Assembly (NCBI RefSeq): GCF_030116705.1
Contig: NZ_JAOTIK010000001.1
Span: 5,670,501-5,734,500, forward strand
DNA: 64,000 nucleotides
Direction of reading: 5' to 3'
Source: Streptomyces sp. ML-6
GTDB lineage: Bacteria > Actinomycetota > Actinomycetes > Streptomycetales > Streptomycetaceae
Under the pieces are notes generated by a model. The model ran no database searches. It saw nothing but the letters and a program-made list of their open reading frames with translations, and was not told the DNA's origin. This document shows, one piece after another, positions 1 to 8,361 of this stretch (its first letter is position 1; each line of letters begins with the position of its first letter). Position numbers and translations under genes: made by a program.

Positions 1-176
1 TGGCCGGTATCCACCAACAGCGTGCCGAGAAGCGGGACTTGTGGGGGTTCTTGCCGATGTGCGGCGGTATTCTCTTCGGACACGGGCGACTCCTCTCCGT
101 AACTGCTCCGCTACCAAGAGGTCTCAGCGTGGCCTGGAGTCGAGCCGTCTTCAACGTTCCATAAACGGAGGGCACG

Positions 177-1016
177 TTGGTAAACATCAAGGACCTGAAC
201 CCCGAGGCAAGCCCGCAAGCGGCCTTCGGCGCACGCTTGCGCAGCTCACGCGAGGCGCGCTGCTGGAAGCAGGATGAGCTCGCGGACCTGGTGGGCTACT
301 CGGGCAGGCACGTCTCGGCCGTCGAAACTGGTCGCAAACCGCCAACGCTTCGTTTCTCGCGCAGCCTTGACACCGTCTTCGGGTTCACGGCGACCGCGGA
401 ATCGTTCGAACGTGCATGGGGAGAACTCCGGCACGGCAGCCTGCTGGAGGGCTTCCCGGAGTACCTGGGCCAGGAGAGCCGCGCGGCGGAGATCCGTCTG
501 TTCGACCTGGGCGTGATTCCCGGGCTGCTCCAGACGCCGGAGTACGCGGCGGCGATGGAAGAAGGCAATGTGAAACGGGGTGTGCTCACCCCTGAGCAGG
601 CGGCAGAACGGGTCGAGGCCCTGGTGGAACGGCAGGCGGCCCTGACGCGACGTACCCCGCCCATGCTGATCGTGGTCCTGGACGAGAGCTGCATCCGGCG
701 CCTGATCGGAGGGCGCGAGGTCATGGAGCGTCAGCTGGCCCATCTGATCGAGTTCGCCGAACGCCCTCACACCGTGCTTCAGCTGGCCCCGTACAGCATG
801 GGTGAGCGGTGCCCGTTCAGTCGGCAGGTGAATCTGCTGACCATGCCCGACCGCTCGGTGATGTCCTACGTCGAGTCTCAGACCAATGGGTACCTGGACA
901 GGGAATTGACTTCCGTGCTGCCGTTGGTGAGGTCCTACCATCAGCTACAGGCCGCAGCGCTCTCCCAGGCGGAATCCGTGGCCATGATCGACGAGGTACG
1001 AAAGGGCACCCCCTGA
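177..1016 (+). CDS. XRE-family HTH regulator with DUF5753 domain
   Basis: This 279-residue cytoplasmic protein has an N-terminal helix-turn-helix (about residues 15-75, with WKQDELADLVGYSGRHVSAV as the recognition region) followed by the DUF5753 domain (about 95-265, containing LFDLGVIPGLLQTPEYAAAM). This architecture is the one paired with DUF397 genes all over Streptomyces genomes, and it is sometimes described as antitoxin-like. The start is a TTG preceded by a clear GGAGGG ribosome site at 167-172. Its TGA overlaps the ATG of the following DUF397 gene by one base, so the two are translationally coupled. The DNA target is not evident. Family assignment is secure; the physiological role of this copy is unknown. 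Confidence 0.93.
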   Translation: MVNIKDLNPEASPQAAFGARLRSSREARCWKQDELADLVGYSGRHVSAVETGRKPPTLRFSRSLDTVFGFTATAESFERAWGELRHGSLLEGFPEYLGQESRAAEIRLFDLGVIPGLLQTPEYAAAMEEGNVKRGVLTPEQAAERVEALVERQAALTRRTPPMLIVVLDESCIRRLIGGREVMERQLAHLIEFAERPHTVLQLAPYSMGERCPFSRQVNLLTMPDRSVMSYVESQTNGYLDRELTSVLPLVRSYHQLQAAALSQAESVAMIDEVRKGTP

Positions 1017-1231
1017 TGACCGATTCCCCCACCACCCTTCTCTGGGTCAAGTCCTCCTACAGCGGCAACGGCGGGACCTGCGTCGAGTGGGCTCCGGCGC
1101 ATGCGTCCGCCACCGGCATGGTCCCCGTCCGCGACTCGAAGAACCCGCACGGCCCGGTGTTGGCCGTCCCCGCTGCTTCGTTCGCCTCGTTCGTGGCGGG
1201 CGTCAAGGCCGGAGAGTTCGGCGCCGTCTGA
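1016..1231 (+). CDS. DUF397 domain protein
   Basis: A 71-residue protein starting MTDSPTTLLWVKSSYSGNGG and containing the family's typical core (WVKSSYSGNGGTCVEW, then VPVRDSKNPHGPVL). DUF397 proteins are small partners of XRE/DUF5753 regulators. Known examples of such pairs influence morphological differentiation, and the small partner may act as a modulator or toxin-like protein. The ATG at 1016 overlaps the upstream TGA (TGATG), which fixes the start. A strong hairpin follows immediately downstream, so these two genes form a complete short operon. Confidence 0.9.
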   Translation: MTDSPTTLLWVKSSYSGNGGTCVEWAPAHASATGMVPVRDSKNPHGPVLAVPAASFASFVAGVKAGEFGAV

Positions 1232-1258
1232 CACCGACAGGTTCAGCGCATGTGACCT

Positions 1259-1297
1259 GGGAACGCCTCACCGTGCCACGCATGGTGGGGCGTTCCC
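1259..1297 (+). terminator. Intrinsic terminator after the XRE/DUF397 operon
   Basis: GGGAACGCC at 1259-1267 pairs with GGCGTTCCC at 1289-1297. The stem extends inward to about 14 bp (1259-1272 with 1284-1297, one G-U pair) around an 11-base loop. It lies between two convergent genes and is followed by a short T/C-rich stretch, so it may act in both directions. Confidence 0.75.
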
Positions 1298-1300
1298 TCT

Positions 1301-2245
1301 TCAACGCGCGGCGGCATCGGTGAGGATGGCCTGGAGTCGTGCCCGGCATTCGGCGACGAAGGCGGGGAAGGTGTCCCGGTAGTAGGAGAGCCCGCCGACG
1401 CCCACCACGATGGCCCAGGCGCGGGCGCGGGTCCAGGTCGCGTCGTCGAGGTCCAGGGCGTCCCAGTAGGCGTGCCGGGCCTGGGCCGGCAGGTCCCAGA
1501 CCGTGGCGTGCTCGGCGTCGGGGAAGCCGATCGAGAGCCCTCCGAAGTCGATGACCGCGTGGAGGCTGCCCTCCCTGACCAGGAGGTTGCTCGGCTTGAG
1601 GTCGCCGTGCAGCCACACCTGGGGCCCCGAGGGCTCGGGCAGTGCGAGCGCGGCCCGCCACAACTGTTCCAGGGTGTCGATGTCGAGCCCGGAATCCGCC
1701 GTGCTCCGGCAGTCGTCGAGGCTGCTGGTGGCCCACTGGTCGCATGGTCGCAGGCTGCCTCCGCGGTACCAGTCGAGGCCGTCCGCGCGGGTCGCTCCCA
1801 TGAGGTCGGTGCGGTGGAGTTCCCGTACGGCCGCCGCCAGGTCGCTTCCGAAGGCGGCCCAGTCCCGGACGGTGTCCGGGCCGACCACGTCACCGTCGAT
1901 CCAGCGGTGGACCGACCAGACCAGTGGGAAGGCGTCGGTGGGTGTTCCGGCGTGGACGGGGTCGGGGATCGGGAGCGAAAGGTGGGGCGCCAGGCGGGGG
2001 AGCCATTCCTGTTCCTTCCGCACGGACCGGCTGGTGTCGGCGGTCCGCGGAAGTCGTACGAGCAGGCCCTCGCCCAAGCGGTACATGGTGTTGTCCGTGC
2101 CCGCGCCCGCGGGGGACAACGGCAGGCCGGCCCATTCCGGGCGTTGTGCCTCCAGCAACGACCGAACCAGCGTTTCGTCGGCCGGGATCTCGTTCTCGTG
2201 AAGCGTCACACCGGAAGTCTCGTCGCCGGAGGGGCGGGAAGCCAT
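1301..2245 (-). CDS. Aminoglycoside phosphotransferase (APH) family kinase
   Basis: A 314-residue protein with the APH/choline-kinase fold. The catalytic loop is WLHGDLKPSNLLV (HGDxxxxN) near residue 215 and the metal-binding motif is VIDFGGLSIG near residue 235. The N-lobe includes the nucleotide-binding stretch GAGTDNTMYRLGEGLLVRLP. Such enzymes transfer phosphate from ATP to a hydroxyl on a small molecule; some confer antibiotic resistance, but many have unknown substrates. Nothing here identifies the substrate. It is a single gene, convergent with the XRE/DUF397 operon and about 50 bp upstream of the end of the marR-like gene that runs in the same direction. Confidence 0.88.
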   Translation of the reverse strand: MASRPSGDETSGVTLHENEIPADETLVRSLLEAQRPEWAGLPLSPAGAGTDNTMYRLGEGLLVRLPRTADTSRSVRKEQEWLPRLAPHLSLPIPDPVHAGTPTDAFPLVWSVHRWIDGDVVGPDTVRDWAAFGSDLAAAVRELHRTDLMGATRADGLDWYRGGSLRPCDQWATSSLDDCRSTADSGLDIDTLEQLWRAALALPEPSGPQVWLHGDLKPSNLLVREGSLHAVIDFGGLSIGFPDAEHATVWDLPAQARHAYWDALDLDDATWTRARAWAIVVGVGGLSYYRDTFPAFVAECRARLQAILTDAAAR

Positions 2246-2297
2246 CGACTTTCGGCGTTCGCGTGGGCCGCGTTCCGGCGGGACACGGCACCCGCCT

Positions 2298-2804
2298 TCA
2301 CCCTTGCGGGGACTCGCCGCGCAGCATCGCCAGTTCGCTGTTCAACTCGGTGAGGAACCGCGCGACCACCCTCAGCTCGTCGGGACGGAAGCCCGCGCGG
2401 ACGGCTTCGGTGCTGTGGGCCAGGGGCCGGAAGTAGTCCCGGGCGACGCTTTTCGCCGCTTCCTCGTAGTGCAGATGCACGACCCGGCGGTCGTCCTCGG
2501 CCCGAACGCGCCGGATGTGCCCCGCCTTCTCCAGCCGGTCGAGGCACGCGGTCACCGCGCCGGAGGTGAGGTCGAGCTCCCGGCACAGCCGTCCGGGGGT
2601 CATGGGCCCCTCGTCGGGGTCGGCGTCGAGCAGGGCGACGAGGGCCTGCATGTCGGTGAGGTGCAGCCCCTGGGACTGGGCGAATTCATGGGAGATGCGG
2701 TTGAACTGGCTGTTCATCCGCCGCAGGAGAACCGCGAAGGACTGCAGCCCCGTCGGGTCGTTCCCGGGCGGAGGGGGTGGTGTGGGGGCGCTGGTCCCGT
2801 GCAT
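2298..2804 (-). CDS. MarR-family transcriptional regulator
   Basis: A 168-residue winged-helix protein. The recognition helix and wing are visible as LTSGAVTACLDRLEKAGHI and RAEDDRRVVHLHY (about residues 88-120), flanked by dimerisation helices. It is divergent from the MMPL exporter gene. A near-perfect inverted repeat at 2819-2839 lies 15 bp upstream of its ATG, so it most likely represses both itself and the exporter and releases DNA on binding a small ligand. The proline-rich N-terminus (PTPPPPPG) precedes the fold. Family assignment is secure; the ligand is unknown. Confidence 0.92.
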   Translation of the reverse strand: MHGTSAPTPPPPPGNDPTGLQSFAVLLRRMNSQFNRISHEFAQSQGLHLTDMQALVALLDADPDEGPMTPGRLCRELDLTSGAVTACLDRLEKAGHIRRVRAEDDRRVVHLHYEEAAKSVARDYFRPLAHSTEAVRAGFRPDELRVVARFLTELNSELAMLRGESPQG

Positions 2805-2818
2805 GGTCCAAGTATAAG

Positions 2819-2839
2819 GTCTCTCAATCGTTGAGATAC
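2819..2839. promoter_or_regulatory. Probable MarR operator between marR-like and MMPL genes
   Basis: TCTCAA at 2822-2827 and TTGAGA at 2831-2836 form a perfect inverted repeat with spacer TCG. GT and AC at the outer ends extend it with one mismatch. The size and symmetry suit a MarR dimer. It sits in the divergent promoter region, close to both translation starts. Confidence 0.75.
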
Positions 2840-2884
2840 TTTGTGATCAACTCTTCTGACCGTGAAGCGAAGCTTGGGGTTGTC

Positions 2885-5053
2885 ATGAGAACCACACCGC
2901 GCCGGGTCCGGTGGCTCGTTCCGCTCGTCCTGCTCCTCGTATGGCTGGGGGTCGGCGGCGCACTCGGGCCGTACGCGGGCAAGCTCGGCGAGGTCGCGAC
3001 CAACGACCAGGCCGCGTTCCTGCCGCAGAGCGCGGAGTCGACCAAGGTGCTCGAGGCCCGCGAGGCGTTCGACCAGTCGGAGACCCTTCCCGCGATCGTC
3101 GTGTGGACGGCGGACGATGACCGGATCACCGACGCGCAGCGGTCCGCGGCCACCCGTTCGATCGGGGGGCTCGCGGGGCGGCCGGGAGTGGTCGGCACCC
3201 CGTCGCCCGCCCTGCCCTCCGAGGACGGGCAGGCACTTCAGGCCGTCGTCCAGTTGGAACCCGGCCTCGGCGACGCGCTGCCGGACGTCCTGGGCGAGGT
3301 GGACGAGGCCGCTCGAAGCGTTTCCGGCACCACGGCGCGGATCGCGGGACCGGCGGCGAGCCGGGCCGATCTGTCGGACGCCTTCTCGGGCATCGACGGT
3401 CTGCTGCTCGGCGTGGCGCTGGCCGCCGTGCTGCTGATCCTGCTGCTGGTCTACCGGAGCGTCCTGCTGCCGTTGTTGATCATTCTCGGGTCCGTCTTCG
3501 CGCTGGGCCTCGCGTGCGGGATCGTCTACGTCCTGGCCGACCACGACGTGGTCCGGGTGGACGGCCAGGTGCAGGGAATCCTCTCCATCCTCGTCATCGG
3601 CGCCGCGACGGACTACGCGCTGCTGCTGGCCGCGCGGTTCCGCGAGGAACTCGTTCTGCGGGAGGACCGGGCGGCGGCCGCGCTGGCCGCCGTGCGCCGG
3701 TCGTTCGGCGCGATCACCGCGAGCGCGGCCACCGTGGCCCTCGCACTGCTGGCCCTGCTCGCGAGCGACCTCACCAACAACCGTGCGCTCGGACCGGTCG
3801 GCGCCATCGGCATCGTGTGCGCGGTCCTCTCCAGCCTGACCTTCCTGCCCGCCGCGCTGGCGCTGCTGGGCAGGACCGTGTACTGGCCCTCCCGGCCGAA
3901 GGCGTCGGACGCGTCCGACGTGTCGGGCGTGTCGGGCGCCTTCGGCCCGCCGGATTCGTCGGACGCGTCCGGCAAGGGACAAGGCGTGTGGCGTCGGGTG
4001 GCGGCCGTCGTCGATGCCCGGCCCCGCCGCATCTGGGTGATGACCGCGATCGTGCTCGGCGTCCTCGCGGCCTTCTCGCCCTCCCTGTCCGCGAAGGGTG
4101 TTCCCCTCGACGAGATCTTCGTGAACGAGGCCCCCTCGGTCTCCGCCCAGAAGACGCTCGGGGAGCACTTCCCCGGCGGCTCCGGCAACCCCGCCGTCAT
4201 CATCGCCGACGCCGACCACGCCACCCGGGTGGTGGCTGCGGCGAGGGAGACCGAGGGCGTGGCATCGGCCGGCACGGTCTCCGCCTCCGGACGCCCGGGA
4301 GCCGGCGAGCCCCTGGTCGTCGGGGGCCGGGTCCGTATCGACGCCACCCTCGAAGCCGCGGCGGACAGCGACGCCGCCAAGGAGACCGTGGCGCGGCTGC
4401 GCGTGAACACGCACGCGGTGACGGGGGCCGACGCGCTGGTCGGCGGGTACACGGCACAGCAGTACGACACCCAGCAGACGGCCGCCCGCGACCGCACGCT
4501 CATCGTGCCCGTCGTACTCGGCATCATCCTGCTCATCCTGATCCTGCTGCTGCGCTCCCTGCTCGTCCCGGTCCTGCTCGTGGCGACCGTCGCGCTCAAC
4601 TTCCTGGCGACGCTGGGGGTGTCGGCCCTCGTCTTCGAGCACCTTCTCGGCTTCAGCGGAACGGACGCCTCCGTGCCGTTGTACGGGTTCGTGTTCCTGG
4701 TGGCGCTCGGCGTGGACTACAACATCTTCCTCATGTCCCGGGTACGGGAGGAGGCGTTGGTGCACGGCAACCGGCACGGGGTGCTGCGCGGGCTGACCAC
4801 GACCGGGGGAGTGATCACCTCGGCCGGGGTGGTGCTCGCCGCCACCTTCGCGGCCCTGATGGTGATCCCGTTGGCCTTCCTGGTGCAGACCGCTTTCATC
4901 GTGGCCTTCGGGGTCCTGCTCGACACCCTCGTGGTCCGCTCGCTCCTCGTCCCGGCGCTGGTGCTCGACATCGGTCCCCGGGCCTGGTGGCCCGGCGTCC
5001 TGGCTCGCAAGGACGTGGCGGGGCCCGCCGAGGAGAAGGCGCCGATGACGTGA
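2885..5053 (+). CDS. MMPL-family RND-type transporter
   Basis: A 722-residue integral membrane protein of the MmpL/RND exporter family. It has two homologous halves, each with an extracytoplasmic loop region followed by a block of five membrane helices. The first half includes IDGLLLGVALAAVLLILLLV and GAATDYALLL; the second includes LIVPVVLGIILLILILLLRS and ALGVDYNIFLMSR. The paired GxxxDY motifs in the central helices are typical of proton-coupled transport. The two halves are joined by a low-complexity linker rich in ASD and VSG around residue 345. The ATG at 2885 was chosen because the protein then begins MRTTPRRVRWLVPLVLLLVW, a normal first membrane helix. It probably exports a lipid or drug that inactivates the divergent MarR regulator. 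Confidence 0.9.
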   Translation: MRTTPRRVRWLVPLVLLLVWLGVGGALGPYAGKLGEVATNDQAAFLPQSAESTKVLEAREAFDQSETLPAIVVWTADDDRITDAQRSAATRSIGGLAGRPGVVGTPSPALPSEDGQALQAVVQLEPGLGDALPDVLGEVDEAARSVSGTTARIAGPAASRADLSDAFSGIDGLLLGVALAAVLLILLLVYRSVLLPLLIILGSVFALGLACGIVYVLADHDVVRVDGQVQGILSILVIGAATDYALLLAARFREELVLREDRAAAALAAVRRSFGAITASAATVALALLALLASDLTNNRALGPVGAIGIVCAVLSSLTFLPAALALLGRTVYWPSRPKASDASDVSGVSGAFGPPDSSDASGKGQGVWRRVAAVVDARPRRIWVMTAIVLGVLAAFSPSLSAKGVPLDEIFVNEAPSVSAQKTLGEHFPGGSGNPAVIIADADHATRVVAAARETEGVASAGTVSASGRPGAGEPLVVGGRVRIDATLEAAADSDAAKETVARLRVNTHAVTGADALVGGYTAQQYDTQQTAARDRTLIVPVVLGIILLILILLLRSLLVPVLLVATVALNFLATLGVSALVFEHLLGFSGTDASVPLYGFVFLVALGVDYNIFLMSRVREEALVHGNRHGVLRGLTTTGGVITSAGVVLAATFAALMVIPLAFLVQTAFIVAFGVLLDTLVVRSLLVPALVLDIGPRAWWPGVLARKDVAGPAEEKAPMT

Positions 5054-5058
5054 CCGGA

Positions 5059-5086
5059 GGCGGCACCGCCCCGGGGCGGAGCCGCC
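5059..5086. terminator. Bidirectional hairpin between convergent MMPL and MFS genes
   Basis: GGCGGC-A-CCGCCCC is followed directly by GGGGCGG-A-GCCGCC. This gives a long GC-rich stem with a single A/A mismatch and almost no loop. It lies in the 42-bp gap between two convergent stops, the usual place for a shared terminator. Confidence 0.65.
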
Positions 5087-5095
5087 CGGCATGCC

Positions 5096-6352
5096 TCAAC
5101 TCCCGTCCTGTGAACCGGCCTTGTGCAGACCCCGTAGGGAGGACGAAGCCAGGCCGGCGATCCCGGCCGCACCGCCGAGGACGGCGCACAACGCGATCGC
5201 GCTCCTGGCACCGGCCGCATGCGCGAACCAGCCCAGTACGTTGTTCGCCACCACCAGCGCCAGGCTCTGCACGAGCGTCAGCAGCGACTGGATCCGGGAC
5301 AGGTGCGTGTCCGGGGCACCGGCCAGGACCAGCGGGCCGATGTGACACGCGAACATGCCCGAACCCGCCCCGACGACCCCTGCCGCGGCGACGGCCGCGC
5401 CGGGGACCGCAGCCGCCGCGAGTCCGGCCAGTCCTGCCGCGGCGAGCCCCAGCCCCAGGCTTGCGCCCACGCCGATCCGGCGCATGGGCCCCAGCCGGGC
5501 CGCCGACAGCGCGGCCAGGAGTATTCCGGCGCCCTGGCCCGCGGCGACCAGGCCCGCCGAGCCCGGCCCCCAGTCGCCGGCCCGGGCCAGCAGCGGGCCG
5601 AGCAGGGCCACCGCCGGCAGCAGCCCGGCCGCAGCCGCCGCAGTCAACAGCAGCGCGGCTCGAAGGACGGAATCCGTCGCGGCGATCCGCACCCCGTCGG
5701 CGATCCCCGCGAGCAGGCTTTCGGAGCGCGGGGACCGTTCCGCCTCGGCCCTCGGCCGCACCCACACCATGACGGCCAGGACGGCGGCGAAGCTGACCGC
5801 GTCGACCAGGGCCGCCCCGCTCAGGTCCGCCACCGCCACCAACACCGCCCCCAGCGGGGCCCCGAGCAGGGCGGCCACCTGGCCGCCGGCCTGCTGCAGG
5901 GCCAGGGCCCGGGGGAGCTGTTCCTCGCTCACCAGGCGGCGCGGCATGGATCCCGTCGCGGGGAGGTAGAACGCGTCGACGGTCCCGACCACGACGGCGA
6001 ACCCGATCAGCAGCCATGGCGGCGTCCCCCAGAGCCGGGCCGCCACGGCCAGGGCGAGTACGGTCGTGAGCATCGCCACATCACCGGTGATCATCACGCG
6101 CCGGGCGCCGAAGCGGTCGCCCACCGCCCCGCCCGGCAACAGGAGCACGGTTCGCGGCAGCGTGATCGCGGTCAGCACCAGGGCGGCCGTCCGGCCCCCG
6201 TGCGCACTGGCCGCCCAACCGAGAGCGAAGTGGAGGGCCGCATCGCCGGCCAGGGAGACCCGGGTTCCCGCGAGCCAGCACAGATACGACCGGGGAAGAG
6301 CGGTTCGCGGGGGAGCGGGGACAGCGGTTTCCGCGGTGCCGAGTGAGGTCAT
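5096..6352 (-). CDS. MFS transporter
   Basis: A 418-residue membrane protein with about twelve hydrophobic helices. The loop motif GDRFGARRVMITGD after helix 2 (near residue 80) matches the A-motif of the major facilitator superfamily. The overall look (a short N-terminus, then SYLCWLAGTRVSLAGDAALH) resembles the DHA3-type drug and siderophore exporters related to EntS. It is convergent with the MMPL gene and has no obvious operon partner. Substrate unknown. Confidence 0.87.
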   Translation of the reverse strand: MTSLGTAETAVPAPPRTALPRSYLCWLAGTRVSLAGDAALHFALGWAASAHGGRTAALVLTAITLPRTVLLLPGGAVGDRFGARRVMITGDVAMLTTVLALAVAARLWGTPPWLLIGFAVVVGTVDAFYLPATGSMPRRLVSEEQLPRALALQQAGGQVAALLGAPLGAVLVAVADLSGAALVDAVSFAAVLAVMVWVRPRAEAERSPRSESLLAGIADGVRIAATDSVLRAALLLTAAAAAGLLPAVALLGPLLARAGDWGPGSAGLVAAGQGAGILLAALSAARLGPMRRIGVGASLGLGLAAAGLAGLAAAAVPGAAVAAAGVVGAGSGMFACHIGPLVLAGAPDTHLSRIQSLLTLVQSLALVVANNVLGWFAHAAGARSAIALCAVLGGAAGIAGLASSSLRGLHKAGSQDGS

Positions 6353-6534
6353 GGCCGCCGACCGTAGGGCCCTCGACCTGGTCGAGAGCTAGTGACGAAC
6401 CGTCAGGAACCCCGGGCAGCGGTCACCCTTCCGCCGCCCCCGAAGGCTGCCGGCGCGGGTGCCGGCGTCCGCTCCGAAGCGCACCGGGCGGTACCTGTGG
6501 ACGTGGCACCGCGCGGGCCGGGCCTGCGGGGGTG

Positions 6535-7602
6535 TCATGGAGCGTCGGGGCCGCCCCGGCCGAGTTCCTCGAGGAACTGCCGCTGGTCGTCCAGGAATCC
6601 GTCCGCGAAGAGCGAGCGGGGGGAGAGGAGCGCGGTGAGCGTGAGCTCGAGGTCCGACTGCTCGACGGACTGCTTGAGCAGTGAGTGGGTCGCGCCCGGG
6701 TAGTGCTCGACCTTCAACGCGTCACCCGGGTCCAGCACCTTGCGGTAGCCGCGCTCCGTGTCGGCGGTGTCCACGTTGACGTCGTGGGCTGCGAGGGTCA
6801 GCAGCACCGGTACGCCGCGCAGGGCGCGGAGGTCCCGGGTGGCGTCCGCGGTGTAGTTCTTGGAGATGAAGCCCCAGCGATCGGCGGTCATGCCGTCCGC
6901 GTCGCCGTCCATCGCCTCGACGTACTCCTCGAAGCTCGCGTGGCGCTCCAGCAGCCGCCGGGTGGTGTCGCTCCTGGTGATCTCCGCCTTGGTGCGGGCC
7001 GCCGACGCGCCGTCGGCGCGCAGCTCGGCGAGGAGGTTGTAGCGGCCCTGCTGGAGCCAGTTGATCGCGGGCGAGACGGCGACGACGAAGCTCACGGGCG
7101 TCCTGGCGGCGACCTTAGGCATGACCCAGCCCGCCTGGCTGGCGCCCCAGAGCCCGATCCGGTCGCCGTCGATGTCCGGGCGGGCGCGGGCCCAGGCGAT
7201 CGCGGCGGCCGCCTCGTCGGCCCGGTCGTCCATGGACTGGTCGAGCCAGTTGCCGGGGGCGCCCGCGACGCCGGGCTTGTCCCAGGACAGGGAGGCGTAT
7301 CCGGCCCTGGCGTTCGCCTCCCACATGGGCTTGTAACCGTCGTCGTGGGTGGCGTCGACGGGGCCGTCGCCGTGGATGTACACGACCAGGCCGTGCCTGC
7401 GGCCGTCCCTGGGGGTGGCCAGCACGCCGTTGAGGGTGTGGCCGCCGTGGCGGATCGTGACCCGCTGCTCGTCCATGTCGTAGGAGTTCTGCCACAGCAC
7501 CACACCGGTGAGGCCGGCGGCCACGACGAGGACCGTGACGAGCGACCACACGGCGATGCGGACCCCGCGCCGACGGGGCCGGATCTTCGGCTTCGGACAC
7601 AT
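6535..7602 (-). CDS. Membrane-anchored alpha/beta hydrolase
   Basis: A 355-residue protein with a basic N-terminus and one signal-anchor helix (VAVW to VVLW region, about residues 15-38), so the catalytic domain should lie outside the membrane or be secreted. The fold shows the oxyanion strand VVYIHGDGP, the nucleophile elbow WGASQAG (GxSxG type, near residue 155), a late acid region AAHDVNVD and the catalytic histidine in GATHSLL near residue 310. It resembles acyl-peptide-hydrolase-like or dienelactone-hydrolase-like esterases. It is divergent from the GNAT/PaaX operon, whose regulator may control it. Substrate unknown. Confidence 0.85.
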   Translation of the reverse strand: MCPKPKIRPRRRGVRIAVWSLVTVLVVAAGLTGVVLWQNSYDMDEQRVTIRHGGHTLNGVLATPRDGRRHGLVVYIHGDGPVDATHDDGYKPMWEANARAGYASLSWDKPGVAGAPGNWLDQSMDDRADEAAAAIAWARARPDIDGDRIGLWGASQAGWVMPKVAARTPVSFVVAVSPAINWLQQGRYNLLAELRADGASAARTKAEITRSDTTRRLLERHASFEEYVEAMDGDADGMTADRWGFISKNYTADATRDLRALRGVPVLLTLAAHDVNVDTADTERGYRKVLDPGDALKVEHYPGATHSLLKQSVEQSDLELTLTALLSPRSLFADGFLDDQRQFLEELGRGGPDAP

Positions 7603-7641
7603 GGAATGACTGCCTTTGTTCGGTTTGGCTTGACACCTAAA

Positions 7642-7677
7642 CTATCATGCGTAGAACGATCGTCGAGAGTTTGATAG
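7642..7677. promoter_or_regulatory. Inverted repeat in the hydrolase/GNAT divergent promoter
   Basis: CTATCA at 7642-7647 and TGATAG at 7672-7677 form 6-bp arms 24 bp apart, in an AT-richer patch between the divergent genes. It is a possible operator for the PaaX-like regulator encoded downstream. The short arms make this tentative. Confidence 0.35.
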
Positions 7678-7713
7678 ATTTGAGTCTCGGTTTCCGAGCG
7701 AAGGGGAGCAGGC

Positions 7714-8361
7714 ATGGAACTGGACGCGACAGGTTCCGGGACCGGACCGGTGACGGTGCGGCGAGGCGTTCCGGCCGGGGCCGAGCGGCGGGCGGCCGAG
7801 CTGTACTGGGACGCCTTCGGCCGCAAACTCGGCCCTGCCCTGAACCCGCCGGACAAGGCGGTGCCCTTTCTCGCCGCCCACCTGAACGCCGATCGCGCGG
7901 TCTGCGCACTCCTCGACGGACAGCTCGTCGGCCTCGCCGGGTACCAGCACGACGGACGGGGCCTCACCGGCGGATCGGCCCGCTCCGTACTGCGCGCGTA
8001 CGGTCCCCTGCGAGGGCCGTACCGACTCCTGCTCCTCGCCCTGTTCGAACGCCGCCCGGCCCCCGGACAGCTCGTCATGGACGGCATCGCCGTGGATCCG
8101 GACATGCGCGGCCGGGGCGTCGGGAGCCTGCTCCTCGAAGAAGTGGCCGCCGTCGCGGCGGAGCAGGACTGCCGGGAGATCAGACTGGATGTGATCGACA
8201 CCAATCCGCGCGCCAGGGCCCTGTACGAGCGGCGCGGCTTCACGGCCGTACGGACCGCGCACACGCCCTACCTGCGCGGACTGCTCGGATTCGGCGCGGT
8301 GACCACCATGCACCGCCGGGTCGGAACAGAAGTCGGAACAGAAGGAGGGGAAGAGCTGTGA
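7714..8361 (+). CDS. GNAT-family N-acetyltransferase
   Basis: A 215-residue protein with a GNAT acetyl-CoA-binding signature: the strand MDGIAVDPDMRGRGVGSLLL (Q/RxxGxG/A loop RGRGVG, about residue 135) and a following helix, then IRLDVIDTNPRARALYERRG, the usual last strand/helix pair. The ATG is preceded by GGGGAG at 7703-7708. Its stop overlaps the GTG of the PaaX-like gene (GTGA), indicating translational coupling. The acetyl acceptor cannot be inferred. Confidence 0.88.
   Translation: MELDATGSGTGPVTVRRGVPAGAERRAAELYWDAFGRKLGPALNPPDKAVPFLAAHLNADRAVCALLDGQLVGLAGYQHDGRGLTGGSARSVLRAYGPLRGPYRLLLLALFERRPAPGQLVMDGIAVDPDMRGRGVGSLLLEEVAAVAAEQDCREIRLDVIDTNPRARALYERRGFTAVRTAHTPYLRGLLGFGAVTTMHRRVGTEVGTEGGEEL

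Noticed and set aside
246..941. Long minus-strand open frame opposite the XRE gene
   Set aside because: It lies entirely within the real gene on the other strand, is His/Arg/Gln-rich and has no recognisable domain; GC-rich DNA gives many such shadows.
2714..5092. A 792-codon minus-strand open frame opposite the MMPL gene
   Set aside because: Its composition (Gly/Arg/His/Gln/Asp-rich, no hydrophobic core) is that of an antisense shadow, while the plus strand encodes a clear RND transporter.
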